From an uncultured Treponema sp. (lineage in GTDB: Bacteria; Spirochaetota; Spirochaetia; Treponematales; Treponemataceae), in NCBI GenBank assembly GCA_905236465.1, contig CAJOQA010000047.1, positions 1 through 6,729 of the forward strand: 6,729 bases of DNA, in the 5' to 3' direction. The notes under the pieces were generated by a model that was not told where the DNA came from, ran no database searches, and was given only the letters and a program-made list of their open reading frames with translations. The translations under genes were made by a program, and so were the position numbers. Of the stretch, positions 1 through 4,457 are shown piece after piece. Positions within the stretch are counted from its first letter, which is position 1. Every line of letters begins with the position of its first letter.

Positions 1-113
1 AACAGCCTTAAATTCCGGTGAACTAGTCTTCAACAGTGCATGCCTAAACCTAACCGATGTAGTCTTTGAAAAAAACTAGGTTAGCATCCACCGCTCTACC
101 CCAAACATTCCCC

Positions 114-142
114 TTGCCTACATAAAGGTCTTGTATTATAAT
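114..142 (+). promoter_or_regulatory. Predicted sigma-70-type promoter of the Rpn/transposase-like gene, possibly leaderless
   Basis: A -35-like TTGCCT (114-119) and a perfect -10 TATAAT (137-142) are separated by 17 bases. The start codon lies only 7 bases after the -10 box, so transcription would begin at or within a base or two of the ATG at 150. No Shine-Dalgarno-like sequence precedes that ATG. Both facts fit a leaderless mRNA. Bases 1-113 contain no credible gene on either strand; the only structure seen is a weak CTAACC/GGTTAG pair (50-55 with 79-84). Confidence 0.55.
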
Positions 143-149
143 CAAAGTA

Positions 150-1127
150 ATGGAAGATGAAAACATTCCTAACAGAAAGATAAAGGACTCCGTATTTGTA
201 GATTTGTTTGGCAAGGATAAAAATGCAAAGGAGAATTTTTTGTCATTATATAATGCAATACATGGCACATCTCTGACGCTAGAAAATACAACTCTAGAAG
301 TAGAGAGGCTTGACAATGTAATCTACATGGCATATAGCAACGATGTTTCTATGCTTGTAAACGGACAATTAATAGTTTTGATGGAGCATCAATCAACAAT
401 AAACGAAAACATGCCACTAAGAATGTTGGGCTACGTAACACATTTGTATGACAAGATGATTCCTAGTAAAGCAAAGTTTAAAAGAAAAATTATGAAGATA
501 CCTGCTCCAGAGTTTTATGTGCTATACAACGGAAAAGAAAAGTTCCCAAAAGAAAGTGAACTAAAACTTTCTGATGCCTTTGACTATAAGGGAACTCCAC
601 CAAAAGACTTGCCATTAGAGCTAAAAGTAAAGGTTTTCAACATTAATATAAATGAAAACTCAGAGCTATTAAACAAGTGCAGTATTTTAAAAGAATATTC
701 AAAGTTTATAGACATAGTGAGATATGCAAAGGCCGAAAATAAAGTTGCACCCTTAGATTGGGCAGTAAAACAAGCTATAGAGCAAAAGATACTGCCCGAA
801 TACCTAGAAAGAAAAGCATCGGAGGTAATGAATATGTTATTTGGAGAATACAATTACGCAGACGACTTAGCAGCCCAAAGAGAAGAAAGTTGGACAGAGG
901 GAATGGAGTTTGGTATAGAAAAAGGAATAGAAAAAGGTATAGAAAAAGGTATAGAAAAAGGTATAGAAAAAGGTATAGAAAAGGGAATAGAAAAAGGTAA
1001 AAAAGAAGGTCTAAAAGAAAGTATAAAAAACCTTATGGGAAATTTAAATCTAACCCTTAATCAAGCAATGGATGCCTTAAACATACAGGGTGAAGACAGG
1101 AATCAATACGTCGCTATGTTCGTATAA
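150..1127 (+). CDS. Rpn-family PD-(D/E)XK nuclease / putative transposase (T_den_put_tspse type)
   Basis: A 325-residue protein of the Rpn recombination-promoting nuclease / putative transposase family, which in bacteria occurs in many divergent copies and is thought to cut DNA. The N-terminus carries the family-typical opening (KDSVFVDLFG, residues 12-21, then a stretch ending LYNAIHGT at 33-40). A candidate PD-(D/E)XK core is visible as D65 in NDVSM followed by E79 and Q81 in LMEHQ, then a conserved-looking arginine (R91). The middle (about 118-215) is the usual mixed alpha/beta part with FYVLYNGKE. Residues 255-282 are seven exact GIEK repeats, a charged helical linker seen in variable number in this family. 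The C-terminus (LNLTLNQAMDALNI) matches the usual helical end, so the gene looks full length. The start at 150 is the only sensible ATG and lacks a Shine-Dalgarno sequence. Codon use is clearly more AT-rich (AAA, ATA, AGA) than in the galactanase gene, which suggests a mobile or transferred origin. I see no terminal inverted repeats or target duplication. Family assignment is firm; activity is inferred. Confidence 0.88.
   Translation: MEDENIPNRKIKDSVFVDLFGKDKNAKENFLSLYNAIHGTSLTLENTTLEVERLDNVIYMAYSNDVSMLVNGQLIVLMEHQSTINENMPLRMLGYVTHLYDKMIPSKAKFKRKIMKIPAPEFYVLYNGKEKFPKESELKLSDAFDYKGTPPKDLPLELKVKVFNININENSELLNKCSILKEYSKFIDIVRYAKAENKVAPLDWAVKQAIEQKILPEYLERKASEVMNMLFGEYNYADDLAAQREESWTEGMEFGIEKGIEKGIEKGIEKGIEKGIEKGIEKGKKEGLKESIKNLMGNLNLTLNQAMDALNIQGEDRNQYVAMFV
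912..995 (+). repeat. 12-bp tandem repeat, seven units, coding for (GIEK)7
   Basis: Seven contiguous 12-bp units of the form GGTATAGAAAAA lie in frame inside the nuclease gene. Units differ only at silent positions (GGT/GGA and AAA/AAG). Because the unit is a multiple of three, gain or loss by slippage would change linker length without breaking the frame. The same DNA read one base on gives an arginine/lysine-rich out-of-frame peptide that is not a gene. Confidence 0.95.
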
Positions 1128-1142
1128 TACTTTCGAACATAG
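1114..1142 (+). repeat. Inverted repeat spanning the stop codon of the nuclease gene
   Basis: CTATGTTCG (1114-1122) is perfectly complementary to CGAACATAG (1134-1142), giving a 9-bp stem with an 11-base AT-rich loop that contains the stop codon (1125-1127). It abuts the terminator hairpin with no gap, so the two stems could stack or protect the 3' end of the mRNA. Confidence 0.7.
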
Positions 1143-1199
1143 TCCTATTTTAGATTTTTCGGAATGAATTCCGAACTTTTCTAAAATAGGATATTTTTT
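1143..1199 (+). terminator. Rho-independent terminator of the nuclease gene
   Basis: A perfect 12-bp outer stem pairs TCCTATTTTAGA (1143-1154) with TCTAAAATAGGA (1180-1191). Inside it a second perfect 8-bp stem (1158-1165 with 1168-1175) closes on a 2-base GA gap. A T-rich tail follows (1192-1198). The tail lies on the + strand side, so termination is best for the nuclease gene. The convergent SH3 gene ends only 7 bases beyond, and the same stem would form in its transcript but without a T-run after it. Confidence 0.8.
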
Positions 1200-1205
1200 G
1201 CCCCG

Positions 1206-2189
1206 CTAAAGTCCCCTCTCTGAATCCAAAGCTTCAAGTTCTTCAGGACCAGCCCCATCCAATGTAAGGAAGCCACCAAAAATCCAGCCTTCAAAATCAC
1301 CGTGTTTGTAGGCGGTAACATAGTACCACTTTGCGCTGACACCATCTATTGTATCTTGGCTTGTAGTGGCCCGCACACAGCTGACTGGTATTCCGCTTTC
1401 AATCAGGCAGGCTTTTTCACCAGCAGTACCAGGGGAAAAGCGCAAGTTTACCTTAGAGTCATCGTCTGTATAGATGTTTGCATAAAATAAATCTATGTCC
1501 TCAATTTCATCTTCACCAAATGAACTTATACCCAAAATCTTGTTGCGTCTTTTTAAAATATAGCTTTCCAATTCTTCTGAATCTGCGGCCTCCACAGCGT
1601 TATCAAGAAATTCCTTCTGCAAATCAGTCTCTTTAATAGAAGAAGCCTTTGCTAAAAGCTGAACAGCCCTTATATCTTTCTCTTCCCAAGAAATATTTTC
1701 TGCCATCACATAGCGGGTACGACGGATTCCTGAAGCAGAATCAAAGAAGGTCACTTTTACTATTTTTCTTCCATTATCGTAAGAGGCAGCGGTCACAGTG
1801 CCGGCTTCCACCCAGGCATTCCTAAAAGAAGCAGGATGAGGCTTTGTAAAAAGAACTGCATCATGAACAACTACAGCTGCCTCCTTCTTATTCTCAATGC
1901 TAACGCTATCTCTTGTCTGAATAAAGTAATTATTTCCCTCATAGCTCACGGCATAGAAAGGAATGTCCTTCCAAGTCTTTTCCTTAGTAACTATGTTTTT
2001 GTTTACAACGTCATCAGAAGCTTTTTTCAAAACAGTCCCGCCAGTTATCTCTGAAGCCCAAGTAACATTATCTGCATCTTTTTCCTTGTAAAGGGAGGCT
2101 GCTGTCCTAAGCACAAGAATACTGTCTTCAGCATAAAGGGCTACAAGGGTCACAAGGGCTAGGGTCATATATGCAATAAATCTTTTCAT
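1206..2189 (-). CDS. Exported protein with C-terminal bacterial SH3 domain
   Basis: A 327-residue exported protein. Residues 1-20 form a signal peptide: two positive residues, a hydrophobic core, then LYA before ED, a signal peptidase I-type site with no lipobox cysteine. Residues about 21-230 form a beta-strand-rich then helical region that I cannot match to a named family but that resembles the product of the broken gene upstream. Residues about 244-311 look like a bacterial SH3 (SH3b) domain: VNLRFSPG near 247, turns rich in G and S, WYYV at 288-291, and GWIFGGFL at 301-308. Such domains usually bind peptidoglycan or other envelope partners; that role is inferred. The start at 2189 was chosen over an in-frame ATG at 2225 because it directly precedes the signal peptide and has AGGAG (2196-2200) six bases upstream; the longer form would put twelve charged residues before it. 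It lies 22 bases after the broken lipoprotein gene and is probably cotranscribed with it. Confidence 0.82.
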   Translation of the reverse strand: MKRFIAYMTLALVTLVALYAEDSILVLRTAASLYKEKDADNVTWASEITGGTVLKKASDDVVNKNIVTKEKTWKDIPFYAVSYEGNNYFIQTRDSVSIENKKEAAVVVHDAVLFTKPHPASFRNAWVEAGTVTAASYDNGRKIVKVTFFDSASGIRRTRYVMAENISWEEKDIRAVQLLAKASSIKETDLQKEFLDNAVEAADSEELESYILKRRNKILGISSFGEDEIEDIDLFYANIYTDDDSKVNLRFSPGTAGEKACLIESGIPVSCVRATTSQDTIDGVSAKWYYVTAYKHGDFEGWIFGGFLTLDGAGPEELEALDSERGL

Positions 2190-2194
2190 TTTCT

Positions 2195-2200
2195 TCTCCT
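2195..2200 (-). promoter_or_regulatory. Ribosome-binding site fixing the SH3-protein start
   Basis: AGGAGA, read on the minus strand, is placed about six bases before the ATG at 2189. The alternative upstream ATG at 2225 lies inside the end of the preceding gene and has no comparable site. Confidence 0.75.
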
Positions 2201-2211
2201 TACTATTTTTA

Positions 2212-2974
2212 CTATCTTTCTGCATTCAGAATTTCAAGGGCATGCTTAACTTCGCTTTCCACATAAGGCTTAAGGTCTTTTGTCCGGTTCAAAGCAAGTC
2301 CCACCTGAGCTGATGCAACATCGCTTTCTGCTGTAGAAAGGGCGGAATATTTTACAAACCCTTCTTTTCCAAATAAAGTGTTCCAATCATAGTAGTAAAC
2401 ATGGGCAAATTTTATGTTGTCTATATTTGTTGTATCAACTACAGAAACAAAATAAGAGGCTTCAATTTTTGTAGTCTTAGCATTCACAAGGTCACGGCTA
2501 GAATATATAAATGTGTCTTCGCTAATAACGGCAGCCTTGTCAGCGTTTCCATGAGCAGAGATAAAAGCCGGCAGAGTCCAAAAGTCATCCTCGTAATACC
2601 TTACGTGAACAAAATCCCTCTTCTCATCTTTTCCTTTTGAAAGAAGGCGGACAGCTTTTATTGTCTCATGGCTAGAAAAATCATCCAGGTATACATCTAT
2701 GTAATCCCCTCATATTGCAGAATCAGCATAGACCATTATTCCATATTTGTTTTCTACATATAAAGGCGCGCCATTACCTTCCTTGTCCCTGTAAAGGGCT
2801 AAAGAACGCAAGGTCTTTTTCTCTTTGGCTACAACAAGAGAAAATTTTTCTTCTTCTGCAGGAACTAAATCTTCCCCTGATACAGAATCAGTTTTTTTTT
2901 GAGCAAGAAAGAATCAGGCTGACAAAAAAGATAGCAGATACTGCAAGAAGCAGGGCATTTTTTTTAATTTTCAT
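2212..2974 (-). pseudogene. Broken lipoprotein gene, paralogue of the SH3-domain protein (poly(A) frameshift plus in-frame TGA)
   Basis: Reading from the ATG at 2974, preceded by GGGAG (2981-2985) six bases upstream, gives a clear lipoprotein signal: positive MKIKK, a hydrophobic stretch, then LILSC with the lipid cysteine at residue 24. Directly after it a run of nine A (2892-2900) puts the frame out and the product ends at residue 28. Removing one A joins the signal to a reading frame that runs to the TAG at 2212-2214 (763 bases, exactly one more than 254 codons), apart from a second lesion, a TGA at 2710-2712 in the context YADSAI-stop-GDYIDV. The repaired product would be about 253 residues. 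It resembles residues 21-230 of the downstream SH3 protein in order and spacing (LYRDK with LYKEK; a beta-rich part ending VYYYD with VTFFD; then a helical end), but has no SH3 domain. Function is unknown; an envelope lipoprotein is inferred. Each lesion is a single-base change, so sequencing error remains possible. Confidence 0.8.
2892..2900 (-). repeat. A9 homopolymer at the lipoprotein frameshift
   Basis: Nine consecutive A on the minus strand lie immediately after the TGC TC of the lipobox region. Eight would keep the frame. The run sits right after the lipid cysteine codon, a position where slippage switches the whole mature protein on or off. Confidence 0.8.
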
Positions 2975-3010
2975 ACATTTCTCCCTAATAAAAAATCAAG
3001 AAGGATTTCT

Positions 3011-3040
3011 ATCATATTGCGCCGATAAAATCCACTGCAA
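3011..3040 (-). promoter_or_regulatory. Predicted promoter of the lipoprotein/SH3 unit
   Basis: On the minus strand TTGCAG (3035-3040) and TATGAT (3011-3016) are separated by 18 bases, about 37 bases before the start codon at 2974. This is a good sigma-70-type match. It lies in the roughly 105-base divergent gap shared with the diguanylate cyclase gene. For the + strand gene I see only a TATACT at 3056-3061 with no good -35 partner. Confidence 0.5.
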
Positions 3041-3079
3041 GACCTTGAAAAAATATATACTTAGATTTAAAATAGATTC

Positions 3080-3937
3080 ATGGATTTTCAGAATCTTGTA
3101 GACTCCTTGGGAATGGCTGCGGCCGTACTATCAGTGGAAAAAAAAGAAGGCAACCATTACGGGAACATTAGGATTGTCAGGGCAAATAGCATCTATAAAA
3201 AAACAATGGGCCCCACCTACCATGACGACATGCTTTATTCAGACTTAATTCCAAAAGAACGAAAATTTGAAGACTTCTGCTACAGGTGTGCAGTTCTGAA
3301 GCAACACTTGCATGCCTATGTCGATACAAAGTCCATGGGTGTTTGGACAGACAGTACATACATCCCAATTTCTGCTGAATTTGACACGGACAAGATTTGC
3401 TACTTTCTCTTCTACTTTGAATTCACAAAGGCTCCTGATTCAGAAAGACTTTCTAATGTCTCCCTTGAAACTGCCCCCTTTGTAATCAAGACCTGCATAA
3501 ACCTGAGGGGGTCAGAGAATTTCTTGGACTCAATGAACACCGTCATCTCAGACATACAGAAAAAGACTGAATCCTTTTGCAGCTGCATAATCATGATAGA
3601 CAGAAAAAAAGGAAAGTACGCCCCGCTTTGCTCAAAATTCGACAACGATAGCGCTAAAATAGAGGACTTCATGCCCTACCTGACTCCGGAAGTAGTTTTT
3701 TCCTGGGAAGACCTCCTTAAGTTTTGTGACTACCTGATTGTTCAAGATGAACAAGACATGCAGGAACTAGAGAAGAAGTCTCCTATTTGGGCAAAGAGCC
3801 TTAAGGGAGCAGAAGTCCACAACGTAATCCTCGTCCCCCTTTCGCAGGGCAAAAGGATGTTCGGGGTTCTTTTCATAACGAATTTCAACGGAGACCGGAT
3901 TGTTGAGATAAAGGAATTCCATGAACGCAAGGGTTGA
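3080..3937 (+). pseudogene. Sensor half (PAS-like/GAF-like) of a split diguanylate cyclase
   Basis: A 285-residue product that should be the N-terminal signal-sensing part of a diguanylate cyclase. Residues about 1-115 look like a PAS-type domain (VRANSIYKK near 33-41, then a cysteine-containing helix and strands ending FLFYFEF). Residues about 130-275 look like a GAF-type domain (SMNTVISDIQ, SCIIMIDR, and later NVILVPL and GVLFITNF). The native sequence appears to end at IVEIKEF (residues 274-280); the last five residues HERKG are read out of frame after a deletion, and the stop follows at 3935-3937. The end of the GAF domain, the usual coiled-coil linker and the DxLTGxxNR start of the GGDEF domain are missing. 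No transmembrane segment is seen, so it would be cytosolic. There is no Shine-Dalgarno sequence before the ATG at 3080, but the N-terminus fits a genuine start. The rest of the gene continues in another frame from about 3912. Confidence 0.75.
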
Positions 3938-4343
3938 CTACCACGTAAGGCAGGAGCAGTTGGTAAAAGCCCCGTTCGGAATCATCTTTGCAGACTTGAA
4001 TGGGCTTAAGCTATGCAATGACAAGGGGGGCCACGAAGAGGGTGACAGGCTTCTTGTAAATGCAGCGGCCCTTCTAAAAAAGCATTTTGCCAATGATGAG
4101 ATATACAGGTCTGGCGGAGATGAATTCGTAGTTATAGTTTCCGGCTGTACTAAAGAAGATTTTGAGAAAAGAGTCCAGGCACTAAAAAAAGAAAGCTCCT
4201 ATGGAAATACGGTAAGTTTTGCAGTGGGTTCTTTTTGGAGCGACAGGAGCGAAAAACTTCGTGAATGTATGCACAAGGCTGACGAAGCCATGTACGAGGA
4301 TAAAAAGGAATTCTACCGGCAGCATCCCGAAAAGGCACGATAG
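3921..4343 (+). CDS. GGDEF (diguanylate cyclase) half, N-terminally truncated by a deletion
   Basis: A 140-residue product covering most of a GGDEF domain, which makes cyclic di-GMP from two GTP. Visible motifs are FADLNGLK with metal-binding D25, ND at 33-34, GHEEGD at 37-42, the signature RSGGDEF at 63-69, and the late helix ADEAMYEDKKEFY. It lacks the opening DxLTGxxNR motif. The position of the inhibitory I-site (RxxD, five residues before GGDEF) reads FAND, so product inhibition is not expected. In frame just upstream of the ATG are codons for R-N-S and then a TAA (3909-3911), which fits the tail of an ancestral NRNSMN motif. AAGGA (3911-3915) five bases before the ATG and a 17-base overlap with the sensor frame would permit coupled translation. 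Whether a truncated domain without its dimerising sensor is active is doubtful; it is most simply the 3' part of a disrupted gene. Confidence 0.75.
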   Translation: MNARVDYHVRQEQLVKAPFGIIFADLNGLKLCNDKGGHEEGDRLLVNAAALLKKHFANDEIYRSGGDEFVVIVSGCTKEDFEKRVQALKKESSYGNTVSFAVGSFWSDRSEKLRECMHKADEAMYEDKKEFYRQHPEKAR

Positions 4344-4361
4344 CTTTTAAAGTTGCCGGTA
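4314..4361 (+). repeat. 8-bp inverted repeat around the end of the GGDEF frame
   Basis: TACCGGCA (4314-4321) is perfectly complementary to TGCCGGTA (4354-4361), enclosing the stop codon at 4341-4343 in a 32-base loop. No T-run follows, so it is not a standard terminator. It may be chance or a weak 3'-end structure. Confidence 0.35.
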
Positions 4362-4379
4362 AGTTGACTCAAAAAGTAT

Positions 4380-4408
4380 TTGACAAGCAAGAAAAGAGGG
4401 GTTACACT
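4380..4408 (+). promoter_or_regulatory. Strong predicted promoter of the galactanase gene
   Basis: A perfect -35 TTGACA (4380-4385) is followed after 17 bases by TACACT (4403-4408). Transcription should start near 4415, giving a leader of about 40 bases. This is the best sigma-70 match in the window, and it means the galactanase is transcribed separately from the cyclase gene upstream. Confidence 0.7.
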
Positions 4409-4423
4409 TTATATAAGTGACAC

Positions 4424-4436
4424 GTGTTGATAACAC
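4424..4436 (+). promoter_or_regulatory. Operator-like palindrome in the galactanase leader
   Basis: GTGTTGATAACAC is a perfect 5-bp inverted repeat with a 3-base centre, placed roughly 10-20 bases after the expected transcription start. A protein bound there would block RNA polymerase, so it could be a sugar-responsive repressor site. No regulator gene is in the window and the family that might bind is unknown. Confidence 0.4.
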
Positions 4437-4457
4437 ATTTTCAATAAGGGGATTCTA

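Noticed and set aside
80..110. tRNA-like D-arm sequence (GGTAGAGCG) on the minus strand
   Set aside because: There is no matching D-stem partner, acceptor stem or T-arm around it, so the likeness is chance.
758..1000. Arginine/lysine-rich frame ending in RKRYRKRY repeats
   Set aside because: It is the 12-bp tandem repeat of the nuclease gene read in another frame.
2708..2714. TGA as a selenocysteine codon
   Set aside because: No convincing SECIS-type hairpin is seen right after it, the context does not resemble a redox site, and the gene already has an independent frameshift.
2715..3101. Open frame on the + strand of 128 codons
   Set aside because: It lies antisense to the broken lipoprotein gene, whose lipobox signal and paralogy to the SH3 protein show that the minus strand is the coding one. 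The + strand product has no recognisable features.
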